From Halicephalobus mephisto (taxonomy: Eukaryota > Nematoda > Chromadorea > Rhabditida > Panagrolaimidae): a stretch of DNA of 64,000 nucleotides. Shown here in pieces: positions 1 through 11,389 of the stretch. Each line of letters opens with the position of its first letter. Position 1 is the stretch's first letter. The notes below the pieces were generated by a model. It saw only the letters and a list, made by a program, of their open reading frames with translations, had not been told where the DNA came from and searched no databases. The DNA lies in the NCBI GenBank assembly GCA_009193035.1, contig SWDT01000003.1, positions 124,001-188,000 on the forward strand. The letters are read 5' to 3'. Position numbers and translations under genes: made by a program.

Positions 1-150
1 ATAAATTTCTTAATTTTATAATTTTCGAGGAATTATAAATTTTGTAATTTTATAATTTTCGAAGAATTATAAATTTTGTAATTTTATAATTTTGAAGAAT
101 TATAAATTCCGTAATTTTATAATTTTGAAGAATTATAAATTTCGCAATTT
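1..150. repeat. A+T-rich tandem repeat, about 36-bp unit
   Basis: About four to five units built on AATTATAAATTTTGTAATTTTATAATTTTCGAAG-like sequence with small changes. No coding signal. It continues off the left edge of the window. Confidence 0.8.
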
Positions 151-271
151 TATAGGTTTAATTTCGAATGAAATTGATTATTCATTTCTTTGTCACTTTT
201 GCGATTTGATAAGAAATTCTGAAAGACTGAAAATGCTTTTACACGTGTATTATATATCATATTATATAATG

Positions 272-705
272 GACTCGCGATAAGTGGAATTTTAAAAGAT
301 CAGGAAAATGTTCTACTTCTGGCGATTTATCAGTTGTAGAATGTTCAACTTCGGAAACGCTGAAAATTAAATATTATTTTCGAAGTTTATTTAACGCGTT
401 TTTTCACTTTTCGCGAGTCTACGGTATGATTGATTATGAAATCACTATTTTACAAAATTTAAATTTTAGTTTAATTTGGTTTTTAAAAATTTTCAAGAGT
501 TCGTGTCGAGACTATTTGGTAGTAATTCTCATATATGATTTTTACAATACAGTAGACTAGGGATCAGTGGAATTTGAAGGGACTAGGATGACGTTCCATT
601 TATAGCGATTTTTCAGTTATCGAATGTTCAACTTAGGGAATGCTAAAAATCAAATACCATTTTCGAAGTTTATTTAACGCGTTTTTCCACTTTTCGCGAG
701 TCTAC
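272..705. repeat. Two direct copies of a ~150-bp repeat
   Basis: Copies at 272-422 and 557-705 share the end TTTAACGCGTTTTTTCACTT followed by TTCGCGAGTCTAC and the inner GAATGTTCAACTT. The spacer carries a TTCGTGTCGAGAC motif that recurs all over the window. From 706 to about 1100 I see only A+T-rich sequence without a gene. Confidence 0.7.
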
Positions 706-1132
706 TGTAATCTGCTTTTTTTCATTTATGAACATTGTTAAAAAAACAAAAATTTTTAAATTTAAAGACCTATAACTTGTGATTCGGAAATTTTCGACTT
801 TTTCAAAACCATAATTTGCGATTTTAAAAAATATTTAAATTTAAAAAAAATAAAAATAAAAAAAAATTTAAGTCATTTTTTTATTTTTTTTAAATTTAAA
901 AATATTTTTATTTTTTAAATTAATTTTTTTTAAATATCTCAGATTCTTACGAAATATATTTTTCCATGTTTAATTTTTGTTGATTTTTGAAATTTATTTT
1001 TTTATTTAAAAATATTTTTTTTCAACTTTTAAATTTCAATGATATTCGAGATTTTTTGAAAAATAAAATTTACTTCATTAATTATTAAAAATAAATTTTA
1101 ATTATTTAAAATGTTTTATATTTTAGTGAAAA

Positions 1133-4100
1133 ATGAAAAACAAAAAATTTTCAAGACCGATTTTTTGGAAAAATGACAAAATCAAAATCAGCCAACTTTA
1201 CTCTTTAAAAAATGAAACTTTTTTTGATTCTACAGTATACCACGACACCAGAAGTCTAATCACAGATGAAGACGGTAGCTGGAATACTGTAAAGGTCTAC
1301 TTTGATCCGATGAGGATGTCATTCATCGACGACTTTGATTTCTTAGATATCGAAAAAGTTTGTTTTTATTTTTATTCAAAAATAAATTTTTCTTTAAAAT
1401 AATTTTTAAAAATAAAGTTTTATTTAAAAATTATTTTTTAAAAAATAAATTTTCATTTAAATATTTTTTTATAAACATTTAAAATTTATTTTTTTTATAA
1501 ACTTAGTTGAAATTTATTTTTTATAAACTTATTTAAAATTTATTTTTTTTATAAACTTGTTTAAAATTTATTTTTTTTATAAACTTGTTTAAAATTTATT
1601 TTTTATAAACTTGTTTAGAATTTATTTTTTTATAAACTTGTTTAAAATTTATTTTTTTATAAACTTGTTTAAAATTTATTTTTTTTATAAACTTAGTTGA
1701 AATTTATTTTTTTATAAACTTATTTAAAATTATTTTTTATAAACTTATTTAAAATTTATTTTTTATAAACTTGTTTAAAATTTATTTTTTTATAAATTTT
1801 TATTTTTAGTTGAAAGCCTATCTGGGAATCGGACTTTTTTCTTTTATCAATGACTGTTTTCCGATGCAAAGAAAAATAGAATTATCTGGTCTTAGGACCG
1901 TTGCTACAATCAGCTTAAAGATGGTATTCTGGGTACGGTTTATTTTTTTTCTTGTGATTAGATTTTTCCGGAAGTTAATGGAATGATAGCTGTGAAGAAA
2001 TTTGAAAAGAATAAATTGGAAAAATTTTTGATATTGATTTAATTTTTTTTTAAATCTAAAATTTTGAAAATTTCAATTGAGACAATTTCGTGAAAAAATT
2101 CATTTTTAATTTTCATAATAGTATGATTGCAATGCTGTAGAGGTTTCTACAATTATATAGGAGATTCGGATATCTTTGAAAATTTCACAAAATCTTCTGA
2201 AACCTAGAATTTCATGGGAGTTTTTAGAACCTAGTTGAGGATTCTGGAACTTTCTGGAATTTCGTAACAATTTTTAGAACATTCCAGAACCTAGTTGGGG
2301 ATTCTGAAATATTATGGAAATTGTTAGAACATTTCAAAACCTAGTTGAGGATTATGAAATCTTTCTAGAATTTCGTAAAAAGCTTTTAGAACATTTCAGA
2401 ACCCAGTTGAGGATTCTGGAACTTTCTAGAATTTCGTAAAAAGCTTTTAGAACATTCCAGAACCTAGTTGAGGATTCTGAAATATTATGGAAATTGTTAG
2501 AACATTTCAAAACCTAGTTGAGAATTATGAAATCTTTCTAGAATTTCGTAAAAAGTTTTTAGAACATTCCAGAACCTAGTTGAGGATTGTGAAACTTTCT
2601 GGAATCTTATGGAAATTGTTAGAATATTTCAGAACCTAGTTGAGGATTCTGGAACTTTCTAGAATTTCGTAACAATTTTTAGAACATTCCAGAAGCCTTC
2701 GTGGATTTCATGACAATTTATAAAAACCACAGAATTCAATAAACTTTTTAAACTTTTTAGAATCTTCTGAAATTCTCTAAAACCTCATGAATTTTTCTGA
2801 AACTTTCGGAAATACAATAGAAATTTAAAATTATCTAAAATTTCGAAATCCAATTTTTATAAAATTCTAAAAATTTGTCTTAAAAGAATTTCATAAGTTT
2901 TTATTTTTTACTTTTACGACACTATGATAAGAAACTAATTCCAGAAAAGACGTCTGAACAAAATAAATTCTGATTTTTTCAATTTTAAAATTAACGAAAA
3001 AATTTTGGAAGCCCAACTTGCTGTGACAGAAATAGAATTCGGACAATTGTGGATCGTCAAAGTTTTGATTAACGAAAATAAAAAAATCGTAAATAATGAC
3101 GTCATGAGAGTCGTGAAATTCATCGAAGAATTCATGAATGATCAGACTTTGGACGTTCCAGAAGGCGTTGAAGAATTCCAATTCGAAATTCTGAGATCTC
3201 ACACAAAAAAAGAATCTACAGTATCCACCGAGAATATTTCGAAATTGAAGAACTTTCTGAAGTCAGTTTTGACCAAAAGACAAGGCCACACGATTGGAGT
3301 CGAATTAAAGGATCTCCTCGACATCGGGATTCTGAATTCTGAAGACCCCAAAATTGAAGAATATTCGAAATTTCTTCCTGAACACGAGGAACTTCTGGAG
3401 TACTTCCGGGAGGCGGAAATAGGCTTGGATAAAATTTTCCGAACTTTGGACGAATACAAAAAAGAAAGTTACAGAAAAGGGATAGAAATGCAAATTTCAC
3501 AGACGGAAATTGACGTAATTACAGTACACAATAAAATCAAAGATTTCGTATACGATATTGAACGGCTCCAAGAAGTCACAAAAATAATCAAAAACGAGAA
3601 GCCAATCAAACTGTATCTCAGCAGATTCCTCGATTTTCTGAAGTCATGGAGTCTTGTGAATCAAAAAGATTACTTTTTTGAAGTCTATACTACAATACAA
3701 AATACCGTAATTCAAAACTCCAAAATTTGTCTAATCGTGGGAGAAACTGATCGTCAAAAACTCGATTTTATTAATTTTTTAACAAACATGAGTAAATTTA
3801 ATTTTTACGAAGAAGTCCAAATTTACACATCGACCGAATTCCTCTCCTTCGAGCCGAAAATGCCTCAGGCAGTGATTCTAACTAATTACAAGGACGATTC
3901 CAGAACTGTCTTCTACAATCTTCCCGGAGCTTTGTTGAATAAAAATTCGAAAATTTTCACAGAAGAATTATCAAAATTAATTTTTCCACAAAAACCCATC
4001 CACGGAATAATTGTTTTATTTTCCAAAAAAAAATCCTTGAAAAATTTTCACAATAATCTTCCTGATCAACTGAAAAATTTTAAAAATCAATTTTTATATT

Positions 4101-4810
4101 TTTATTTTTGCAAAAACAAAAAAATAATGAAACAAAAATGGACTACGGTATTCGAGCATCTTCCTGGAGGAACTCTACTGTCTATGAACGGGAAAATACT
4201 CAAACAAGATTACGGTCAAATGGACAAAGTCGACTTCGAACAGGCCCTACAGTACATAAAACATACATTAGAAAAAATTAAAGATTTTCAACCAATTGAA
4301 ATTGAAAATAATTTTAATTTTGCGAAACTTTTTCTTAAAATCAGCACAGATTACCTTCAAATCGTGGCTGATAATCTGTTCGAAAAAATCAAAATAACCG
4401 ACATCAACGAATCTGGCAAAAGAGAAGAATTTTTCGAACTCAGAATCCAAGACGAAATCGAACAAATTTTCGTAAAAAATTTATCGAAGCTTTGTAAATA
4501 CGTCGATTGTCCTGATTTAACGAAAACATACAGTAATCTCATAGAACGTCAATCAAAAAAACAAAAAATGTGGAGTTTTATGAAAATTTGGAATGAATTT
4601 TTCAATTCTGCTTCTATTGAGGATTCTGAAGTCAAGACCTGTGTCAAAGAATTACTTTTTGCAGAACACTTTGGATCCGGTTTTCGAGCTCTTCTGAAAA
4701 AAGAATTCAGAAGCCAAGTGTTGCTCTACAATTCAGAAGTCACCAGAGGAGCCTACTTTGATAATTGTGAATTTTCTTTTTCGTTTCAAGATAACCAATT
4801 ATTTGAGTAA
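1133..4810 (+). CDS. SNTX/AIG1-like protein with degenerate GTPase domain
   Basis: Tentative model with exons about 1133-1357, 1810-1932 and 2945-4810, all phase 0. The last exon alone encodes 621 residues. About 246 codons after the TTG at 3005 lies a P-loop-like strand, ICLIVGETDRQKLDF, in the place of the GxxxxGKS/T of AIG1-type GTPases. About 60 residues later YNLPG replaces the usual D-T-P-G. So the fold looks like an AIG1-type G domain, but the nucleotide-binding Gly-Lys-Ser is gone and it is probably a pseudo-GTPase. The preceding 200 residues are helical and charged. The stretch WIVKVLIN...IEEFMND...FEILRS closely resembles the N-terminal part of the protein at 13842-16667. The two small upstream exons could be the remnant of a stonustoxin-like MACPF module, as in animal SNTX/AIG1 fusions; this is weaker. 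An AATAAA lies at about 4891. The true start is not settled, and decay to a pseudogene upstream is possible, although the main exon is fully open. Confidence 0.55.
1430..1800. repeat. Intronic tandem repeat, ~28-bp unit
   Basis: About 13 copies of TTTATTTTTTATAAACTTGT-like units fill the presumed first intron of the gene at 1133-4810. Confidence 0.8.
2190..2705. repeat. Intronic tandem repeat, ~60-bp unit
   Basis: Eight or so units with the core GAACCTAGTTGAGGATTCTG, followed by GAACTTTCTAGAATTTCG and TTTTTAGAACATT. The array lies in the presumed ~1-kb second intron of the SNTX/AIG1-like gene. Confidence 0.8.
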
Positions 4811-4912
4811 ACTAACTGTATTTAATAATTTAAAATGAAAATTTCAATGAATTAACATCAGCAGATTAAGCTGTGGAAGATATATAAGAGAAATAAACTA
4901 TTATCACGAAAG

Positions 4913-5240
4913 TCTTTGATGTCTAGGAGTTTATTTAATTTTAAGCCCAAGTAGAAATTTGAGTCAAAAATAAATTAAATGAAAAGCGAAAGTCACTAAT
5001 AATCATGAAGAATTCGTTTACTTTTAAGCACAAGTAGAAATTTGAGTCAAAAATAAATTAAATGAAAAGCAAAAGTCGCTAATAATCATAAAGAGTTCGC
5101 TTAATTTTAAGCACAATTAAAAATCTACGTCAAAAATAAATTAAATAAAAAGCAAAAGTCGCTAATAATCACGACGAGTTCGCTTAATTTTAAGCGCAAG
5201 TAGAAATTCACATCAAAATCAATCAGAACAAAAAGCGAAA
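4913..5240. repeat. Tandem repeat, 83-bp unit, four copies
   Basis: TTTTAAGC..AAGTAGAAATT is followed by GTCAAAAATAAATTAAAT and GTCGCTAATAATCA. The anchor TAAGC occurs at 4942, 5025, 5108 and 5191, an exact 83-bp period. The array begins about 100 bp after the stop of the upstream gene. The rest of 4811-6117 has no gene that I can see. Confidence 0.85.
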
Positions 5241-5630
5241 CTTAGCCAAAAAAATCCATATAAACTATTTTCTCTTTCTTTTGATTATTGAAGATGTATC
5301 TGCTATGAAACAAATTTGCTGTAGGTAATCAATCTATCGATCAAATCCTAAAAGTATTTGTAATCCATGTTGAATTAAATCTAATTTCTAATCATGACCC
5401 TATTGTACTTCCGCAATTCACACTTTAATGAAACGTAAAAGTTCAAGGAAAACGTGTCAGACAGCATCGCGAGACAATTGGTCTTTTTCAAACTTGACAG
5501 TTCGAGATCGAAATTCGAACTTTTCATTCTCAGACATTTATGGGTTTTTCTATTTCGAAAATTTGTCTAATCTAAATTGATAAAACTTAATATTTCGCTT
5601 TTTCGAGTAAAATTAGGACTTATGAGTCGT

Positions 5631-5830
5631 GTTTTAGCACGAAAAGTTTGGATTTCGAAAGTTCTGTCTTAGCACGAAAAGTTTGGATTTCGAAAGTTTT
5701 GTCTTAGCACGAAAAGTTTGGATTTCGAAAGTTCTGTCTTAGCACGAAAAGTATAAATTTCAAAAGTTTCGTCTTAGCACGAAAAGTTTGAACTTCAAAA
5801 ATCAGTTTATCACGAAAAATCCGAATTTCA
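5631..5830. repeat. Tandem repeat, 35-bp unit, six copies
   Basis: Units of TCTTAGCACGAAAAGTTTGG plus ATTTCGAAAGTTT. The AGCACG anchor occurs at 5636, 5671, 5706, 5741 and 5776, with a decayed ATCACG at 5811. The first three or four copies are nearly identical, so the array is young. Confidence 0.85.
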
Positions 5831-6117
5831 AATATTTTTTTTTACCATGAAAATTTTGAATTTCGATCTTCAATGCTGATGAAATAGACTACCGGTCTTC
5901 TTTGTCAAATTACAAATCTCCTTGACTTCAATTAAGAACAGAAGGACATTGCTAAAAGTTCAAAAGGAAATTCAAAAAAGTTAATTTTTAAAATTTTTTT
6001 ATTTGAAACGAGTTTTGTTACGTAAAAAATACGAGATTTTCATAATCGCGAAAAACCTGTCATTTGCCCCAGGGCTAATCCTTTTTGGATTTCATTGATC
6101 CATTTTTTAGCAACAAG

Positions 6118-7059
6118 ATGACAAGGAAATTATTTTTTATTTTATTTTTATTTTTAAACAATTGTGATGGAATTTACATAAATCCGTACTCTGTTGGCAG
6201 TTACGATCCCGCGGCTGAAAATCCATATTATTACCAGTATTACGGTAGATACTACAACCCGAACCCTCACAACCCATATGCTCCTTACCGTAATTTACAT
6301 TTTTTGTATTTTAAAAAAAACTAATTTTAGCAACTTATTTGAAAAAAGGATATTTCACACTTCCGAGGATGTACCAGATCGATCCTGCCTGGGCCCCTTA
6401 TTATCCGGGAAGCCTAGGACAGAACATTTATCCCAATTATCCAGGTAATCCATCAAGTTTAAATTTTCCCAAAAATAAATCTCCGAAAATTGAACCTGAA
6501 TCGGTAGCAATTTTCCCCGATGGATGTGGATCTTCCATCGTTGACCCCGTCGACGGAAACGCGATATTCAATAAGAGAAATAAAATAAGAACTCCATCAA
6601 GAGTTCGAGGGGGTTTCAGAACGAGTACTCGAAGCCGAGCTCCAGAAGTACCAAAAAGCGAGACAGAATTGCTCCTGGAAGAATTAGAAGCAGAAGACAG
6701 ACCTAAGTGGTCGGACACCGTTCCTACAGAAGACGTTTTAATTGGTTTCGGAAGACCAGCTACATTAGTCAGACCGAGGGGTGAGGGATCATGGAAGGGG
6801 TTGTCGGTGAAGGTCTTGGTGGAGGACAATTAATTTTCGAAAAAATTAAATTATAAAAAAGTCGCTTTCAGTTCCCCGAGGTTCCAGTTACTCCCAGACA
6901 GGATCTCAGTATCAAGAACGACCTTCAACTTCTTTTTCCAATTATCCAGACACTTCTGGTGATTTCGAAAGACTTCCTATTGACCGTTTCTCCTACAACA
7001 GACATACAGGGGCTCATGACGGATCTACATTCCCTGGGGGATTCAAACAGAGAACTTAA
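6118..7059 (+). CDS. Secreted Tyr/Pro/Gly-rich protein of unknown function
   Basis: Exons 6118-6289, 6331-6780 and 6872-7059 give 269 residues. The start follows TTTTTTAGCAACAAG, an acceptor-like trans-splice context. Residues 1-18 (MTRKLFFILFLFL...) are a signal peptide with no later membrane segment. The mature N-terminus is rich in Tyr, Pro and Asn (NPYYYQYYGRYYNPNP), and the C-terminus is rich in Gly, Ser and Tyr. The middle has an Arg/Thr/Ser segment and an acidic helix (SETELLLEELEAEDRPKW). The 41-bp first intron is typical for nematodes. The second donor was chosen as GTGAGG at 6781 because it restores the Tyr/Ser/Gly-rich frame; reading through would stop at 6831. Composition suggests a cuticle or extracellular matrix component. 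I do not recognise a family. Confidence 0.65.
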
Positions 7060-7277
7060 AGATTACAATCTTAGTATAAATAATTTCACCTTATTGAAAT
7101 AAATCCCAAAAATACTTAACCTATTAAATTCAATATTTGCTGATTCAGATAAGTTACTTGGAATATGAAGAAATTCATTTATAAAATCAAGGATATAAGT
7201 GTAAGTTTACATAGTATGCATTTTAAATATTCGCGAACGTAAGGCAATCAAAAAGTTAGATATTTTGTCAATACTTT

Positions 7278-7615
7278 ACGCAAAAATGGATAAACGGTAT
7301 ACAGTGTATAGATACATTAAAACGACTCTGATGCATTAGATATTATATTCAATGTATAAATGCATTAAATATAATATTGGTGTATTGTATTTCATATATA
7401 GGTATATTAAGAAGACTCTGATGCATTAGATATATTATATTCAATGTATAAATGCATTAAATATAATATCAGTGTATTGTATTTCATATATAGATACATT
7501 ATATCCAACATATAGTTGCATTAAGTTACTATTAGTGTACTATTTTCTACATACCGGCCATTAAGTATAATGTATCTGATACATTAGAACTGTTTTAATG
7601 TGCTCTTTTTGTGTG
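7278..7615. mobile_element. MITE-like element, copy 1
   Basis: The left end ACGCAAAAATGG and right end CTTTTTGTGTG are imperfect inverted termini. The interior has direct repeats of TGCATTAGATATATTATATTC and CATATATAGGTATATTAAG. The same element occurs at 16080-16444 and 17016-17420. It sits between two convergent genes. Confidence 0.6.
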
Positions 7616-7662
7616 CAGTTAGCAGAAATTACCAATGTTTATCAATGAGTTCATCCAAGGCT

Positions 7663-8784
7663 TTATACTCCAAAATAAGTTTCTAAACAATATCTATCTT
7701 TGACATTGATGAAATACGATCTATGGAAATCCAAGAAGTTATTAATCATGTAAGTGTACCAGTATCTTCCATCAACTGACATATTGTAATAAACTCCGAT
7801 CATGTCTTGGTGTTCTTTAGGGCTGTGGAACTCCACATTAATTTGACAGATAATAGGGTAATCTTTTGGGTTGAAGATAATCTCTGGGAATAAGTCGAAT
7901 TCAGCGCTTTCAATATCCATCAACAACAAATCGATCTTGTCTTTGATATTGAACTTTTTGAGTACTTCCTTGAAAGAGAAATGTTCCTCTTCTACATCTT
8001 GATAGTGACGGCCAACCAAGAGGGAAGCTTTGTACTTCCCTCCTTGAGCCCCCACAATACCTTTCAGAAATTCCCCTCCAAGGTACTCTTGGTACATTTT
8101 CCCACTGACTACATCGTCATTATCAACTCCGTAAAATTTCGTTTGGTTATAGTTCTTTTTAATTTTTCCTTCCGACTTGACATCTCTCCCGATCCCAAGA
8201 GTTACAACAGTTAAAGGATGGAAAGGGTTGATTGGGTGAAGAAAGTACTTTGTTTCGCCTCTGTTGCGGTATGGAAAAATGGGCAAAAGGGTCATAAGCG
8301 AATGAGAGCATGTCTGAAACTTATGAATTCATATTTCAAACAGGAAATAGTGACTAAATTTGCATCTTCTGTTTTTTCCAGATAACAAACTTCAATATAG
8401 TGATTAAGACTATGATTAATCATTAAAAGTCAACAATATCCTAACGATTCTGGGAAGTTTTTTGATGAATATCCAAAAACAGAATCGAGTAGTGGCTGAT
8501 AGATGAATACCTTTTAAGTAAGGCATTATCCCTATAAATTCAATATTACTGACCTGCACAATGCCCGAATAGCGATTCCACATCTCTGTAAAATTCAATC
8601 GTATCTTCTGAATTAAGTTAAAGCCATGTACTAGACATGTCATGACATTGTCAATTTCCTTCATATCCACGATGGCGGTCTTGAGTTCAACACCATTTTC
8701 AAGTTTCTGTGTCGTATAGATGAAAATACATAAGAAAATACTGCCAATTATAACGAGCCCAAGTTTCTGAACTGCTTTCATCAT
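7663..8784 (-). CDS. FkbM-type methyltransferase-like membrane protein
   Basis: Exons 8784-8554 and 8313-7663 give 293 residues. The start is the first of two adjacent ATG codons. Residues 10-27 (LGLVIIGSIFLCIFIY) form an N-terminal anchor, giving a type II membrane protein facing the Golgi/ER lumen or outside. The catalytic part begins near residue 110, with an SAM-site-like strand VTLGIGRD at 114-121 and an acidic loop GVDNDD at about 139. A conserved MDIESAEFDL follows at about 209, and then QINVEFHSP. These are hallmarks of the FkbM-type family that is greatly expanded in nematodes. Substrates of the worm members are unknown. A copy of the SL1 spliced leader lies on the same strand about 0.4 kb upstream. 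The gene is convergent with the secreted protein gene, with a MITE-like element between them. Confidence 0.75.
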
Positions 8785-9207
8785 TAGCCTCAAAAAAGTA
8801 AAGTAATAACGAAATAGAATATCGAAGAGTTTTTAGTGATTAACAACAACGTATTTTTTCTGTTTTTATAAAATATCAAAAAGAATGAATATCAATTTTA
8901 AGGATAACAAAACAGCATGACATAATTTTGATTTCAAAGTAAAAAAGTAAAAAAATACACCTTGGATAAAGAGAATAACTATCAATATCATCTAATTTTT
9001 TAATAAACAAAATCCAAAATCTGTATACAGAAAAAATATCTTTATTAAATTTGAATTAAAAGAGATCTTAAGTTTCAATTCAAAACACACTGAACTACAT
9101 GTATCTTGAAGAAGGAAAAACAGGTCTTTTTTGAAATAAATATTTAAAAGGCATTCTACGTAATTTCAAACGTAGTAAGACTTTTTACTACTGATTTGTA
9201 TTGGTCC

Positions 9208-9229
9208 CTCAAACTTGGGTAATTAAACC
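9208..9229 (-). other. Exact genomic copy of the SL1 spliced leader
   Basis: The minus strand reads all 22 nt of the nematode SL1 leader, beginning GGTTTAATTACCC and ending AAGTTTGAG. The next bases are GGACC, so the GT donor of an SL RNA gene is missing and this is not a working SL1 RNA gene. It looks like the 5' end of a trans-spliced RNA copied back into DNA. Downstream are two overlapping hairpins (GTAGTAA/TTACTAC and CTACGT/ACGTAG), a 19-codon ORF starting ATGCCTTTT, and an AATAAA. Confidence 0.85.
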
Positions 9230-9439
9230 AAACAAATGGAAAAGAAACGATAAATATAAACAAGCACGATGGAACAAAATACATTGCGATTACTTAGAAG
9301 TATTACATAATTATGCTGTAACACAAAACGTGAATCAAACATATTAATCATGCAACTTAGAAGCCTACTTGTCTCTTTTGTATTGATAAATCATCTGCTT
9401 TTCTTGCCGTTAACGCAATTTTCGAATGCGTCGGGAAAT

Positions 9440-9700
9440 TCGCAAATGTTTTGGAATAGAAAAAAATAACTATTCTCAGAATTCTTAAAAAGTATGTAGA
9501 ATAGAGTACTCAGACTCGTAGAATCCAAATATTAAGTTAGAAATAAAGGTTAGTTTTTAGAATTCTGGATTCTAAAATTTGAGACTTTGTAACTCCATTA
9601 GATAAAGTTCAGTCGACTTTACTTCCTTTTTAAATAATATCCACATCCTAAGATATCCAACTTTGTTTTAGACGTTAACTTCTGAAGTCTACTGGTTTTC
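9440..9700 (+). repeat. Left arm of an old inverted repeat
   Basis: Contains AATAACTATTCTCAGAATTCT, TCCATTAGATAAAGTTCA and ATCCTAAGATATCCAACTTT. All of these recur inverted at 11390-11665 with roughly three-quarters identity by eye. Confidence 0.6.
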
Positions 9701-10586
9701 TTTATTAACTATTATTATCTAGATTCCTCATGTCTAAGCTGGGATATATGCGTCAATAGACCCTAGGATCTTCTATAAACTCTTATAAAGTGTAGTGTAA
9801 AAATTATATCCTATATAAAGTTAAATCAGAAAAAGTACTTCTAACAGGCCTCGGAAGAGCGGTAAAATTGTATTTGCTGATTGAAAAATCATTCAACTAG
9901 TTTATAATATGTGGATTATAAGGTTTAAGAGAAATATTAAGTTCATCAGTGCTGGGATTTATCATTTAAAATCTTGCAGTAGAAGAGTACTAGACTCAGG
10001 GGTTAAAAGTTTAAAAATCAAAAAGCCACAAAGGATAAAGTGTAGGGTTTTTCAATTAAACTTGAGAAAAAGTCTCAATGAAAGACAGATGCTATAGATA
10101 TCTAGTCATCGCAAGAATACAAAATTTAATAATTTAATGAAATTATAATAAATGAGTTTGGGGCTTTTACTTCGAGTATGATAGGATCGGTACGAGAGCC
10201 CTATTGAGTCACGGAAGACAGTCGGTCGTTACCATACATGCAAGTCACAATCATGTTTCATCTGCGCTAACAATTAACAATAAAAAGTGGGAGATGTCTT
10301 CATTTAGCAGTTAACACATCCGGTTGTGCATTGCTCCAAAGGGAGACAAAGGATTGAACTGATGTTTTCGGTTCTGTCAGGATTGTGGTGTGTTGACTGA
10401 TTGGGCGGTACTCTATATCTTTGTATAGGGATTCCAGAATGACAAAGATCAGTTTTTCATGTTTAATGAAATCATTAAATATCAGCATTGAAATTGAGGC
10501 TCCGGAAGATCTTTAAAGAACTTACAAAATGTCGGAAAACTAGATCTGGCCTCATCTAGTCCGAAACTAATATGGAAGGAAAAACG

Positions 10587-10657
10587 TCTCTCGGCAGACA
10601 TCGAACCCACATCGTCTTGTTATCCGGGCAAGTGCTTTTCTCTTAAGCTACGAGAGC
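10587..10657 (-). tRNA. tRNA-like sequence, decayed tRNA or SINE head
   Basis: On the minus strand 71 nt fold as a cloverleaf. The acceptor arm is GCTCTCG/CGAGAGA with one mismatch. The D arm is GCTT/AAGC. The anticodon arm is CTTGC/ACAAG with one mismatch. A 5-nt variable region is followed by a T arm with loop TTCGATG. Box A (TAGCTTAAGAG) and box B (GGGTTCGATG) are recognisable. Position 33 is C rather than U and the apparent anticodon would be GGA in a tRNA without a long variable arm, so it is not a functional tRNA. A tRNA pseudogene or tRNA-derived SINE is likely. Confidence 0.4.
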
Positions 10658-11389
10658 GACCTTTTCCATTCCATTCCTGGAAGCAGAATCGTTTCTCCTG
10701 AACGATCGCTCCTTTCTCGCTACGCTTAATGTCGCGACACAAAACATTCATATTTAATTTTCAAGTTCTTCAAATCAGAAGCTCATAAAACCTTTCGAAA
10801 TTTTCTGTATTCTAGTAGGGAACTCTTAAGTTTCGACGTTCGACACATTATAATTCATATATTAAAAACTTCGAAAAAGTACTCAACATATTACAAGAAA
10901 TGTTCTCCACAATAAGTGCAGTAGGAATTAATTAAGAATAACTAAATCTTTCATAATAGCAAATCTTTATAAGAAGCTATAAAGTCCAAAATTGACACAA
11001 AGCTCTAAAATATTGATCTGAGTTTAAATAGTGGAGTAAAAAAGCATAGCTTCGTACAACTATGCTGTAGTAAGATTGTTCATTTTAAAATAATAAAACA
11101 AAAGCACAAAAGAGCCACTGAAATTTGGAAGAAAAAAATTTGTTAAACAAATTTATAGTATAATTCTTTACCGAAATCTAAATTTGCTATTAAAAAATAA
11201 GAATATTTGGATAACCAAACAAGAAAAAATGAGAAACTCAAAACGTGTTCTAGATAACTTTGCACTGTTTAGTATGGAATCCTAGCACACAAATTTAGAT
11301 ATCTTCCGATTTGCATGGAAAGGACCTAGAATAGGGTAATCCGACTTTCGAATCTAAATCCGGAGTTATAATTGATAGCCGATTTCAGA

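Noticed and set aside
1962..2042. Extra exon of the gene at 1133-4810 (IFPEVNGMIAVKKFEK...)
   Set aside because: It would need a 29-bp intron before it and has no GT donor before its stop.
6437..6829. 130-codon frame antisense to the secreted protein gene
   Set aside because: Shadow of the coding exon; the plus strand has the signal peptide and working splice sites.
9100..9240. Functional SL1 RNA gene
   Set aside because: No GT donor after the leader and no clear Sm-binding site, so only the leader sequence itself is called.
10300..10488. Minus-strand open frame ending in SLWSNAQPDVLTAK
   Set aside because: Composition is protein-like, but no start or partner exon could be joined; possibly a dead transposon fragment.
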